From an uncultured Methanobrevibacter sp. (GTDB lineage Archaea; Methanobacteriota; Methanobacteria; Methanobacteriales; Methanobacteriaceae): a stretch of DNA of 21,253 nucleotides. The notes below the pieces were generated by a model. That model saw nothing but the letters and a program-made list of their open reading frames with translations, was not told the DNA's origin and did not search any database. Location: positions 1 to 21,253 of the forward strand of contig CAJGDA010000011.1 in the NCBI GenBank assembly GCA_904501935.1. Reading direction: 5' to 3'. This document shows, in pieces, positions 1-7,170 of the stretch (within the stretch, counting starts at the first letter, position 1; every line of letters starts with the position of its first letter). Made by a program: the position numbers and the translations under genes.

Positions 1-744
1 ACCAGCAAAGCTATATGAGACTGTGTATGTGCCCGCACTTAAACTTGGTAAGTTAAGTGAAGCTACACCGTTGCTGTTAGTCTTTGCAGTGTAGGTTTTA
101 CCATTTACTTTAAAAGTAACAGTTTTTCCGGAATCTAATGCATAACCTAAACCATTATTTAATGTTACTTTAATGGTTTTGGTATCAGTTGTTTTGAAAG
201 TATAGTCGCTTGCAGTAATTTTAGTGGTTGTAGAACTTAATACTTTAATTGTATTAGTGTTTGATAAACCATCGACATTGGTTGAAGTCATCTTATATGT
301 GCCGGCATATAGTCCAATTGGTAAAGATCCAACACCTTTACTATCTGTTTTCTGAGTATATGTCTTACCATTAACCGTGAACTTAATGTTTTGGTTAGCT
401 AAAGCCTTTCCTTCACTGTTCAAGAATGTTACGCTGAACATTTTGCTGTCCTTATATACTTTTGTAAGGTCGCTTGATTGAATAGTGGATAAGACTTTAA
501 TTGTATTTGTTAAGCTATAACCAGTTTTTGGATTAACAGCAGTCATTTTATAAGTATTTGGATAAAGATTGATTGCTAAAGAAGCAACTCCCTTACTATC
601 AGTTTTTACAGTATATGTCTTACCATTAATAGTAAGTTTAACATCAGTATTTTTCAAAACATTTCCATTTATGTCAAGAAATGTTGCCGTGTATGGAGCA
701 CTTCCTCTATAATATTTGGTAATGTCTTTTGAAGTGATAGTTTT
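1..744 (-). repeat. Three tandem Ig-like protein repeats of about 85 residues
   Basis: Within the adhesin-like gene, three diverged repeat units lie at about 493-744, 235-492 and 1-234. They are recognised by the repeated block NGKTYT-x-KT-(D/N)-S-x-GV-x-SL, spaced 85 and 89 residues apart, and by the preceding pattern of a hydrophobic strand, (L/I)-N-(G/S)-(N/E)-G and a lysine-rich strand. The DNA copies have diverged, so this is a protein-level repeat rather than a recent duplication. Confidence 0.8.
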
Positions 745-1116
745 TGATACATCAATAGTTGAAGCGCCAACTTTCGCATCATCTGAATATGCTGCAAAAT
801 GAGTAGCACCTTTACCATCACTACTTACATTATTTTCATCTAAGTTAGTTGATAAAGTATTTGAATTTTCAGATTCTAAAACTTCTTCACTTGATAGAGA
901 AACTTTAGATGAATCATTATCAACATTTGAATCACTAGATACAGAAAGCACTGATGAATCAGTAGTGGACTCCATAGGAACTGAAACATCTGATGTGTCA
1001 TCTACTAAGTTAGTAGTATAGGAATCTGTAACATTTATTTCACTTGCTGAAATAGCAGAAACTGACAATATAACAGTCATCGCTAAAAGTGCAGTGAGTA
1101 ATAATTGTTTGTTCAA
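1..1116 (-). CDS. Secreted adhesin-like protein with Ig-like repeats (N-terminal part, C-terminus outside window)
   Basis: The reading frame is open from a TTG at 1116 to the window edge, giving 372 visible residues. The TTG start is chosen because GGAGGT lies 8 nt upstream (the overlapping ATG in that site is in another frame). Residues 1-25 form a signal peptide (MNKQLLLTALLAMTVILSVS, then AISAS). Residues 26-120 are a Ser/Asp/Asn-rich low-complexity linker. From about residue 125 there are three Ig-like repeats (about 125-208, 209-294, 295-372). Each carries a near-identical NGKTYT-x-KT(D/N)S-x-GV-x-SL block (at 164, 249 and 338) followed by an (A/P)-(G/N)-TY strand. This is the architecture of Methanobrevibacter adhesin-like surface proteins with bacterial Ig-like (Big_3-type) repeats; more repeats probably follow. 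Role in adhesion or wall association is inferred from family, not shown. Any C-terminal anchor (pseudomurein-binding or other) is off the window. Confidence 0.85.
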   Translation of the reverse strand, partial: MNKQLLLTALLAMTVILSVSAISASEINVTDSYTTNLVDDTSDVSVPMESTTDSSVLSVSSDSNVDNDSSKVSLSSEEVLESENSNTLSTNLDENNVSSDGKGATHFAAYSDDAKVGASTIDVSKTITSKDITKYYRGSAPYTATFLDINGNVLKNTDVKLTINGKTYTVKTDSKGVASLAINLYPNTYKMTAVNPKTGYSLTNTIKVLSTIQSSDLTKVYKDSKMFSVTFLNSEGKALANQNIKFTVNGKTYTQKTDSKGVGSLPIGLYAGTYKMTSTNVDGLSNTNTIKVLSSTTTKITASDYTFKTTDTKTIKVTLNNGLGYALDSGKTVTFKVNGKTYTAKTNSNGVASLNLPSLSAGTYTVSYSFAG

Positions 1117-1151
1117 AATATTTTACCTCCATAACATTTAATTTTACATCA

Positions 1152-1169
1152 ATGAGATTTTAATCTCAT
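1152..1169. promoter_or_regulatory. 18-bp perfect palindrome at the adhesin-like gene promoter
   Basis: ATGAGATTTTAATCTCAT is self-complementary over all 18 bases. It sits just downstream of the expected transcription start and about 36 nt before the start codon. It could be an operator for a dimeric repressor or a leader hairpin. I cannot name the factor. Confidence 0.45.
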
Positions 1170-1194
1170 ATCAAAAATATGTATATGCAAATAT

Positions 1195-1204
1195 CTTATA
1201 TAAA
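1195..1204 (-). promoter_or_regulatory. Box A (TATA) promoter of the adhesin-like gene
   Basis: On the minus strand this reads TTTATATAAG, a close match to the archaeal box A consensus, preceded by GG and an A-rich stretch that could serve as BRE. Initiation about 25 nt downstream would fall near 1175. That leaves a leader of about 60 nt before the TTG start at 1116, containing the 18-bp palindrome. Confidence 0.6.
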
Positions 1205-1608
1205 CCTTTTTATTTGCTAAATCGGTTTAAATGAATTCAATTTTTAAAAATAAGGTTAAAACTTAATGAAAATAAACTATAAAGTAAAAATATTCTTGAA
1301 TTAGTTTATAAAAGTATAAAATAACATGAATTAATTTTTAAACAAACTTAATTATATAAAAATTCAAATAGTACTGTTAGTGCTTATTATAAAAAATAAC
1401 AAATAATAAAAAGGTATATAAATCAAATTGACTCATTTAAGTCAAGTTATAATAAAAAACAATATATTTAATAAAGAATATTAAAAAATAATCGATAATA
1501 ATCAGAAAAAGAAAAAATTTTTAAAATTTTTGTTCTTCCCTAAATTTTTACTAAAAAAACGTTTAAACAAAAACAAAGTTTAAAGAAAATAATACTTAAA
1601 ATGTAAAC

Positions 1609-1650
1609 AAAAAAAATAAAAAAAAGATGTAAAAATTTTAATTTTACATC
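1609..1650 (-). terminator. Hairpin plus T-tract terminator of the thermosome gene
   Basis: Arms GATGTAAAA (1626-1634) and TTTTACATC (1642-1650) form a perfect 9-bp stem with a 7-nt loop. The upstream arm contains the stop codon of the thermosome gene. On the minus strand the stem is followed at once by T8-A-T8 (1609-1625). Archaeal termination depends mainly on the oligo-T tract; the hairpin may also stabilise the 3' end. Confidence 0.7.
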
Positions 1651-3284
1651 ATTGGTGGCATTCCACCCATACCGCCTGGCATTGGAGGCATACCACTATC
1701 ATCATTACCTGACTCATCAGGACCAGTAGAGTTAAGTGCGTTTCTTGCTGCAATCATATCATCAATTCTTAAAATCATTTCACAAGCAGCACCTGCAGAT
1801 TGAAGAGCTTGGATTTTAACTCTCAAAGGTTCTATAACTCCAGCTTCTTTCATATCTTCAACTTCACCAGTAAATACATTGATTCCAATGAATTTTGATT
1901 CCTCATGAGCTGCTTTTAAATCAGCAATTAAGTTAATGGTGTCCAAACCTGCATTTTCAATTAAGGTTTTAGGAATGATTTCTAAAGCTTCAGCATATTT
2001 TAAAATAGCTAATTGTTCTCTTCCACTTACAGTTTCACCATAATCTCTTAATTGTTTTACCAAATCGATTTCACAAGCTCCTCCACCAATGAGAACTTTA
2101 CCTTCTTCAATAGTAGCAGCAACTACTCCTAAAGCATCATCGATTGCTCTTGAGATTTGTTCGGTTACATAACGGGTACTGCCTCTTAAAACAATTGAAG
2201 AAGCTTTTGGATTTTCACACTCTTCGATGAAAGTTAATTCATGATCAAATATCTTATCAACAAACACATGACCTGCGGTACCTAATTTATCAGGGGATAA
2301 ATCTTCAATATCAGTTAAGTATTGAGCGCCGGTAGCTTTTCCGATTCTTTCAATATCTGATTTTTTAACTCTTTTAAAAGTCATGACTCCTGCTTTTCTC
2401 AAGTAATGTTCCGCCAAATCATCAATACCTTTTTGACAGAATAATACATTAGCGCCGGAATCTGTAATTTTTTGAACTAACTCTTTAATCATTTTTTCTT
2501 CAGCGTTTAAGAATAAATCTAATTGTTCAGGACTATTAATATCAAGTTTAGCACTATTGATTTCTTTTAATTCGATAGGATATTTCATGATAACAATTTT
2601 TGCATCTTTAATATCTCTAGGCATAGCTTTGGATACCGGTGCTTTATCGATAACTATTCCTTCAGCCAAGAATGAATCTTCTACAGAATCTCCGGAAACT
2701 CTTTGAACATTAATGTTCTCAATATCAGATTTGCCGTCTTCTTCTATTCTTAATACTGCTTTAACAACAATTTCAGCTAAGTGTTCTTTTGCATAATCAG
2801 AACCTTTACCGCTCATTGCAGTAACAGCTACTTTTTTAAGAGTTTCTTCATCATCAGCATCGATTGCAATTTCTTTTAAAAGTTCAACAGCTTTTTCAGT
2901 TGCATTTTTATATCCTTTAACAACTACAGAAGTTGCAATTCCATCTTCTAATAATTCTTCTGCTTTAGCTAATAACTCACCAGCTATAACAACAACAGAA
3001 GTAGTTCCATCTCCAACTATTTGTTCCTGTTTTTTAGCGGTTTCTACAAGCATTCTAGCTGCAGGTTGTGCAATTTCCATTCCACTCATGATAGTTGCAC
3101 CATCATTGGTTACAGTTACTTCGCCTAATGGGTCAACAATCATCTTATCCATACCTTTAGGACCTAAAGTAGTTCTTATGATGCCCGCTAACACTTTAGC
3201 TGCTGTGATATTCATTCTTAAAGCATCTCTTTTTGAATATCTTTCAGTTCCTTGAGGAAGAATAAATATTGGTTGATTTGCCAT
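1644..3284 (-). CDS. thsA: Thermosome subunit (group II chaperonin)
   Basis: ATP-dependent cytosolic chaperonin subunit, building the double-ring folding chamber that closes with its own apical lid. The 546-residue length is normal for the family. Nucleotide-binding motifs are intact: GPKGMDKM at 41-48, NDGATI at 60-65 and GDGTTS at 91-96. The late GGGA motif of the equatorial domain follows (GKVLIGGGACEIDL). The C-terminus ends in the typical Gly/Met-rich GGMGGMPPMM tail that projects into the cavity. The ATG at 3284 is preceded by GAAGGTGATTATGAA. The gene stands alone: the neighbour upstream is divergent, and a hairpin/T-tract terminator follows. The family is certain; whether this is the alpha or another paralogous subunit cannot be told from the window. 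Confidence 0.97.
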   Translation of the reverse strand: MANQPIFILPQGTERYSKRDALRMNITAAKVLAGIIRTTLGPKGMDKMIVDPLGEVTVTNDGATIMSGMEIAQPAARMLVETAKKQEQIVGDGTTSVVVIAGELLAKAEELLEDGIATSVVVKGYKNATEKAVELLKEIAIDADDEETLKKVAVTAMSGKGSDYAKEHLAEIVVKAVLRIEEDGKSDIENINVQRVSGDSVEDSFLAEGIVIDKAPVSKAMPRDIKDAKIVIMKYPIELKEINSAKLDINSPEQLDLFLNAEEKMIKELVQKITDSGANVLFCQKGIDDLAEHYLRKAGVMTFKRVKKSDIERIGKATGAQYLTDIEDLSPDKLGTAGHVFVDKIFDHELTFIEECENPKASSIVLRGSTRYVTEQISRAIDDALGVVAATIEEGKVLIGGGACEIDLVKQLRDYGETVSGREQLAILKYAEALEIIPKTLIENAGLDTINLIADLKAAHEESKFIGINVFTGEVEDMKEAGVIEPLRVKIQALQSAGAACEMILRIDDMIAARNALNSTGPDESGNDDSGMPPMPGGMGGMPPMM

Positions 3285-3397
3285 TTCATAATCACCTTCA
3301 ATTTTTTAAATAAAACAATATAAAACTAAGTTTTTATACAATATTAATATGGATTAGAAGTCATATAAAAATATTACTCATTAAAGTAACGTTAGGT
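3285..3397. promoter_or_regulatory. Divergent promoter region between thermosome and TPR genes
   Basis: This 113-bp A/T-rich spacer must hold both promoters. On the minus strand TTTATATG (3362-3369) and TTTTATATT (3318-3326) are possible box A elements for the thermosome gene. On the plus strand TTTTATACA (3331-3339) could serve the TPR gene. I cannot choose among them from sequence alone, and no heat-shock operator is obvious. Confidence 0.4.
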
Positions 3398-3403
3398 GTG
3401 TTA

Positions 3404-4420
3404 ATGTACAAAGAAATAATTAACGAAATTAAGGCTAATTTAGGTCAGAATGACGAATTGAATAGAAAATACCTGTCCAGCCAAATTGATAGATATAAAG
3501 ACCATCCCTACAACAAAGAGATTATTCGCGAGATTTCAAGAATGATGTGGGATTGCTTAACTGATGAAGAAAAAGAGGAATTTATAGAAATATCTGAAAA
3601 TGAAAATCCCATAATGGACATTTTAAATGAGACAAGCGAATATATTGAAACAGGAGATTATGAAACCGCACTGTATGAACTCAAACATTTTATGAATTCA
3701 TTTCCAGGTATGTTTGAAGATGATATGGTAAGCGAATATCATAGCTTCACAAACCCCCTAGAAGAACTAATATTCTACAACTACATCGGTGCTGAAAAAG
3801 AAATCAGATACATACCTGATAATCAGCCCTTGCTTGACTTATATTATATATATGGTTTTTTGCTCTTTGAAAATAAGGAGTTTGAAGAAGCTGAAATAAG
3901 TTTGAAAAAGGCATTGCAAATAAATCCGGTTTCTGCAAGAATAATCCTTGAGTTATCAGAAATCTACAAAATGCACACCTATACATTTAATAAATTTATT
4001 ATATACACTTCAGATGCACTGAAATATGCATACTATCCTCAAGATTTGGCAAGGTGCTATAGGAATCTAGGTTATTATTATATAGAAGAAAATCAATTTG
4101 ACATTGCAACAGCCCTATTCAAATACAGCATGAAATATGAGATGAGCATAATGGCATATTCTGAACTTCAGTATATCGAATCAAAAGGACATAACATAGA
4201 TATTTCTCTAGATGAAGCTGTTTCAATTCTTGAAGATAAGAATATTCAAATTGGAGTCAATCCTTTTGTATTTAATGCCCTTAATGAATTAGCAGAAGAA
4301 TATGAAAAAAATAGACTCTACAACCAATCATTATACTTCTATGAGTTATTATATGATATCACAAATGATGAACAAACATTTAACAAAATTAATGAACTTC
4401 AAGAAATATTGCATAAATAA
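3404..4420 (+). CDS. TPR-repeat protein of unknown function
   Basis: A 338-residue soluble protein rich in Glu, Tyr and Ile, without a signal peptide or membrane segment. Several tetratricopeptide-like helical hairpins are visible: about residues 74-101 (ETSEYIETGDYETALYELKH), 144-177 (the clearest, with a GFLLFENKEFEEAEISLKKA core followed by LQINP), a later one around YRNLGYYYIEENQFDIATAL, and one near the C-terminus (EEYEKNRLYNQSLYFYELLY). TPRs mediate protein-protein contacts. The start is taken at ATG 3404 because AGGTG lies 5 nt upstream; a GTG at 3398 is inside that site. It is divergently placed from the thermosome and followed 41 nt later by a zinc-ribbon gene. A chaperone-partner role would be a guess from position only. 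Confidence 0.8.
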   Translation: MYKEIINEIKANLGQNDELNRKYLSSQIDRYKDHPYNKEIIREISRMMWDCLTDEEKEEFIEISENENPIMDILNETSEYIETGDYETALYELKHFMNSFPGMFEDDMVSEYHSFTNPLEELIFYNYIGAEKEIRYIPDNQPLLDLYYIYGFLLFENKEFEEAEISLKKALQINPVSARIILELSEIYKMHTYTFNKFIIYTSDALKYAYYPQDLARCYRNLGYYYIEENQFDIATALFKYSMKYEMSIMAYSELQYIESKGHNIDISLDEAVSILEDKNIQIGVNPFVFNALNELAEEYEKNRLYNQSLYFYELLYDITNDEQTFNKINELQEILHK

Positions 4421-4461
4421 TATATAACATAATACATATTATTAATTAAAGGTGATTTTAA

Positions 4462-4617
4462 ATGTGTTCTAGCGGAGGGCCAATGGCCGATATTGATTTA
4501 AAAAAATTGAAAACAAAAAAATATCATTGTAAAGACTGTGGAAATACCTTCAAAGGTATCGGAAAAAAAGTAGTTTGCCCATCTTGTCAAAGTGACAATG
4601 TGGAATGTGTAGAGTAA
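4462..4617 (+). CDS. Small zinc-ribbon protein (51 aa)
   Basis: A short gene with ATG at 4462 and a GGTGAT ribosome binding site 5 nt upstream (4451-4456). The protein has two cysteine pairs, CKDC at 23-26 and CPSC at 39-42, each in a knuckle context (YHCKDCGNTF, VVCPSCQSDN). That is a classic four-Cys zinc ribbon. The N-terminus MCSSGGPMADIDLKKLK is non-conserved-looking and has one more Cys. Such small ribbons in methanogens have no assigned role; nucleic-acid binding, metal handling or protein binding are all possible. Its stop codon lies within a hairpin/T-tract terminator. Confidence 0.85.
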   Translation: MCSSGGPMADIDLKKLKTKKYHCKDCGNTFKGIGKKVVCPSCQSDNVECVE

Positions 4618-4644
4618 ATTTATTTACTCTATTTTTTATTTTTT
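4610..4644 (+). terminator. Hairpin plus T-tract terminator overlapping the zinc-ribbon stop codon
   Basis: AGAGTAAAT (4611-4619) and ATTTACTCT (4622-4630) form a perfect 9-bp stem, extended to 10 bp by T4610/A4631, separated by only TT. They are followed by T6-A-T6 (4632-4644). The upstream arm contains the TAA stop. The next gene begins only 10 nt after the T-tract, so transcription reaching it must be read-through or start inside the zinc-ribbon gene. Confidence 0.65.
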
Positions 4645-4654
4645 AAGTGATTTT

Positions 4655-5107
4655 ATGAATATTGATTTTAAAAATGATGAAATACTATTTCTTGAAGGTG
4701 AAAACGGAATGGTCGGCATTGTCAAAGTAGCTTATGAAGATAAGATGCTGTTTATTGCAACACAAGACAATGAGGAAATAGTTCAATTTTTAGAATCCGA
4801 TGATATTATTGCTGTTTCCAATTTTAAAAAAGATAAAAGAGCAATAAGATCTCAAGCTTACTTAAGCCGTGAAGAATCATCTCCAATAGTGATTTTAAAT
4901 AAAGACCATCCTTCAACTAAAAGATTAGAAACCGTTTTATCAATTGGTGAGAGGGTGAACTTGAATTGTAATATTACGCCAGGAACACACCCTGAACAAG
5001 ATGTTCTATGTTCATGTGATAGTTTATCAGGACTCCAAATTGAAAAAACACCAACTGGTGTTAAATTAAATAAGAACTTTGAAAATTATAAAATTGAAAA
5101 ATTTTAG
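4655..5107 (+). CDS. Conserved-looking protein of unknown function (150 aa)
   Basis: I do not recognise the family. The protein is soluble and acidic at the N-terminus, with alternating strands (EILFLEGENGMVGIVKVAYE, then KMLFIATQDNEEIVQFLESD) that suggest a beta-barrel or split-barrel-like first half. A short Cys-containing segment follows (DVLCSCDSLSGL, with another Cys in NLNCNITPG). No catalytic motif is evident. The ATG is preceded by AAGTGATTTT, a common spacing in this genome. It is followed 8 nt later by the DUF116 gene, so the two are probably co-transcribed and may act together. Confidence 0.75.
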   Translation: MNIDFKNDEILFLEGENGMVGIVKVAYEDKMLFIATQDNEEIVQFLESDDIIAVSNFKKDKRAIRSQAYLSREESSPIVILNKDHPSTKRLETVLSIGERVNLNCNITPGTHPEQDVLCSCDSLSGLQIEKTPTGVKLNKNFENYKIEKF

Positions 5108-5115
5108 GTTAAAAA

Positions 5116-5754
5116 ATGGTTATTGAATCTTTTTATACATTTTTAGGAGAATTAGTTGTTTTAATTGCTGTACTTATCGTGATTTTATTCATAGCAGTTT
5201 TAATATTTGGAGTGCTATTCGCTCGAAGAAGCGAAATTAAATGCCCAAGAGTTCTATTATTTATTTTAGACTCATTATATTCCCCATTTAAAGCCATTGC
5301 CAATTTGTTAAAATTGGATGAACACCTGATTGATGACATTTCAATTAAAGTTAGAGATGACATTAACATGGAAGAATTCAGGAAAACACCTGCTGAAAAA
5401 ACTTTAATTTTTCTTCCTCATTGCTTAAGACATAGGGATTGTCCTGCAACACTTCAAAAAGAAGGGTTAAACTGTACTGAATGTGGATTATGTTCAATCG
5501 GCGTTATCAAAAAGAAATCTGAACCCCTAGGATATAAATTATATGTTGTTCCGGGAAGCAGTTTTGTTAAAAAAATTGTTAAGGAAAATAAGTTTAAAGC
5601 AGTTATTGGTGTTGCTTGTCATGAAGATTTAAGCCAAATGATGATGTTGCTGTCTGATTTTTGCCCTCAAGGAGTTTTACTTGAAAAAACAGGCTGTTTT
5701 GAAACAAAAGTAGATGTAAAAAAAGTATTTGAAAAAATAGATTCCAAATACTAA
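5116..5754 (+). CDS. DUF116 family Cys-rich membrane protein
   Basis: A 212-residue protein with one N-terminal membrane segment (about residues 11-36) followed by a cytosolic-type domain. The domain matches the DUF116 pattern: PHCLRHRDCPA (Cys103, Cys109), a CTECGLC cluster (Cys120, 123, 126), then GVACHED (Cys168), a further Cys183 and a C-terminal TGC (Cys194). The Cys spacing suggests an iron-sulfur or zinc site, but the function of this methanogen-enriched family is not known to me. The start has AGGTTAAAAA before the ATG. The gene converges with the neighbour on the other strand; the two stop codons overlap over 5751-5754, leaving no room for a separate terminator. Confidence 0.85.
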   Translation: MVIESFYTFLGELVVLIAVLIVILFIAVLIFGVLFARRSEIKCPRVLLFILDSLYSPFKAIANLLKLDEHLIDDISIKVRDDINMEEFRKTPAEKTLIFLPHCLRHRDCPATLQKEGLNCTECGLCSIGVIKKKSEPLGYKLYVVPGSSFVKKIVKENKFKAVIGVACHEDLSQMMMLLSDFCPQGVLLEKTGCFETKVDVKKVFEKIDSKY

Positions 5755-5966
5755 TAGTCATAATATTTCATAAACTCATCAGATTCAGGAGTCTCTTCAA
5801 ACTCTTTTATAAAAGCTTTCAAATCATTGATGAACTCTTCTTTTCTTTTATCTAAATCTTCAATATAAGAATAATCTTTTTTTATAGCGATTGTCATTAT
5901 TATATCATCAGTTTCAAGAGTCAACTCGGGATATAATGAATCCAAGGAATCTAGAAAATCATCCAT
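5751..5966 (-). CDS. Small acidic protein of unknown function (71 aa), last gene of the hmgA operon
   Basis: The start is taken at ATG 5966, one base after the TAA of hmgA and 6 nt after GAGG in the hmgA tail; longer versions would overlap hmgA by up to 59 nt. The protein is strongly acidic and mostly helical (IEDLDKRKEEFINDLKAFIK near the C-terminus), with a short strand segment TDDIIMTIAI in the middle. No cysteine, membrane segment or recognisable motif is present. Tight coupling to hmgA implies co-translation and perhaps a regulatory or stabilising role, which is inference only. Confidence 0.65.
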   Translation of the reverse strand: MDDFLDSLDSLYPELTLETDDIIMTIAIKKDYSYIEDLDKRKEEFINDLKAFIKEFEETPESDEFMKYYDY

Positions 5967-5967
5967 A

Positions 5968-7170
5968 TTATCCTCTTCCATGTTGTTGATGAGCTCTTGC
6001 CAGATGTCCTGCAGCAATAGCTCCAACTAATGACAATTCTCCTGCTAAAACAGTGCATGCAACGATTTCGGCAAATTCACGTGCTTTACCTGAACCAGCA
6101 ACACCCAAAATTTCCAATCCTTCATGGGCAACTTCAAGACTTGTACCTCCGCCAACAGTAGCTACTGGCAAGTCAGGCAAGTTTACTGAGAAATATAAAT
6201 CACCATTTCTGTTTTCTGCTGTTGTAATACCTAAAGATCCTTCAACGACATGAGCTGCATCCTGACCAGTTGCTAAAAATATAGCTGCAACCATATTTGC
6301 ATAATGTGCATTGAAAGCCATGCTTCCACTAGCTGCAGAGCCTATTAGGTTTTTAGCAGTATTTACCTCAACAATTGCATCAACTTCAGTTTTAAGCTTT
6401 TTAGCTACAATTTCTTTTGGAATCAATATGTCCGCTATAACGCTTTTTCCTCTTCCTTCAACAATGTTAATTGCAGCAGGTTTTTTATCGACACAAACAT
6501 TGCCGCTTAATGCAAGATGTGTTGCAGTAGTGTCTTGTGCTAATTTATCTAATATTTTTTCAGAAGCTATTGTCACCATATTCATTCCCATACTGTCTCC
6601 AGTTGAAAAGACAAATCTTGGATACACATAGCTTCCAACAATTAAAATAGGGTCAATTTTTATTAATTTACCATGAGAAGTAGTGCTTTCTGCAATTTCT
6701 TTTAATTCATCGAAATTATCAATAAACCATTGTTTTATTTTTAAAGCATCGCTTACGCCTTCACATTTGATTGCAGGCGCACGAGTCATAATATCTGATA
6801 CAACTCTTGCATTTGCTCCTCCAGATGCAGTAAGGGTTGATGCACCCCTATTAATTGATGCGACAAGTGCCCCTTCAGAAGTTGCAAGTGGAATAAATAC
6901 CTCTCTTTTACAGTATTCTCCATTGATTTTCAATGGACCTGCAATACCCATAGGAAGTTGCAATACTCCAATAGAATTTTCAATATTACGAGCAGATGCC
7001 CTTTCCATATCAAGAGTATAATTGGAAATGTTAGACAAATCCAAATCATATTTCTGCTCTAAAAATTCTCTTCTGATATCAGTTGCTTCTTTGGCTGAAA
7101 CTTCCTTATCAACTTGATAAAGTTTCATTTCGCCACTTAATAATTTATCAATAATTTCTTGGTTTGACAT
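5968..7170 (-). CDS. hmgA: 3-hydroxy-3-methylglutaryl-CoA reductase (class I, NADPH type)
   Basis: Reduces HMG-CoA to mevalonate, the committed step of isoprenoid synthesis and thus of archaeal ether-lipid side chains. The 400-residue catalytic domain has no membrane anchor, as is usual in archaea. Key elements are visible: ENSIGVLQLPMG region, catalytic Glu99 in TSEGALVAS, the dinucleotide motif GDSMGMNM (191-198), catalytic Lys in DKKPAAIN (Lys229), Asp304 in GQDAAHVVEG, and the C-terminal His394 in GHLARAHQQH. These match the human Glu559, Lys691, Asp767 and His866 set. The ATG overlaps the sucD stop by one base (TAATG), giving translational coupling. A small acidic gene follows 1 nt after the stop. 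Confidence 0.97.
   Translation of the reverse strand: MSNQEIIDKLLSGEMKLYQVDKEVSAKEATDIRREFLEQKYDLDLSNISNYTLDMERASARNIENSIGVLQLPMGIAGPLKINGEYCKREVFIPLATSEGALVASINRGASTLTASGGANARVVSDIMTRAPAIKCEGVSDALKIKQWFIDNFDELKEIAESTTSHGKLIKIDPILIVGSYVYPRFVFSTGDSMGMNMVTIASEKILDKLAQDTTATHLALSGNVCVDKKPAAINIVEGRGKSVIADILIPKEIVAKKLKTEVDAIVEVNTAKNLIGSAASGSMAFNAHYANMVAAIFLATGQDAAHVVEGSLGITTAENRNGDLYFSVNLPDLPVATVGGGTSLEVAHEGLEILGVAGSGKAREFAEIVACTVLAGELSLVGAIAAGHLARAHQQHGRG

Larger units (their letters stand above)
1117..1643. other. AT-rich intergenic region, 527 bp
   Basis: No credible coding frame was found. At the right end lies the thermosome terminator (T-tracts on the minus strand), and at the left end the promoter and palindrome of the adhesin-like gene. 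The middle (about 1210-1600) is almost pure A/T. It holds a TATA-like sequence (GGTATATAAATC, 1413-1424) and a perfect TTGACT-N6-AGTCAA inverted repeat (1428-1445). I see nothing tRNA- or snoRNA-like in it. Confidence 0.6.

Noticed and set aside
1..744. CRISPR or DNA tandem array suggested by repeating blocks at the left edge
   Set aside because: The repeats are diverged, about 255-267 bp apart and in frame, so they are protein Ig-like repeats.
1207..1600. Possible tRNA, structured ncRNA or small gene in the long A/T-rich spacer
   Set aside because: No cloverleaf, GC-rich stem or plausible start-plus-ribosome-site frame was found; only the weak TATA and inverted repeat are reported.
3398..3403. 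GTG start of the TPR gene
   Set aside because: The GTG is part of the AGGTG ribosome site that serves the ATG at 3404.
5967..6026. Longer 91-residue version of the small acidic protein
   Set aside because: It would overlap hmgA in coding sequence for its conserved catalytic C-terminus; the ATG at 5966 has a ribosome site and ideal coupling distance.
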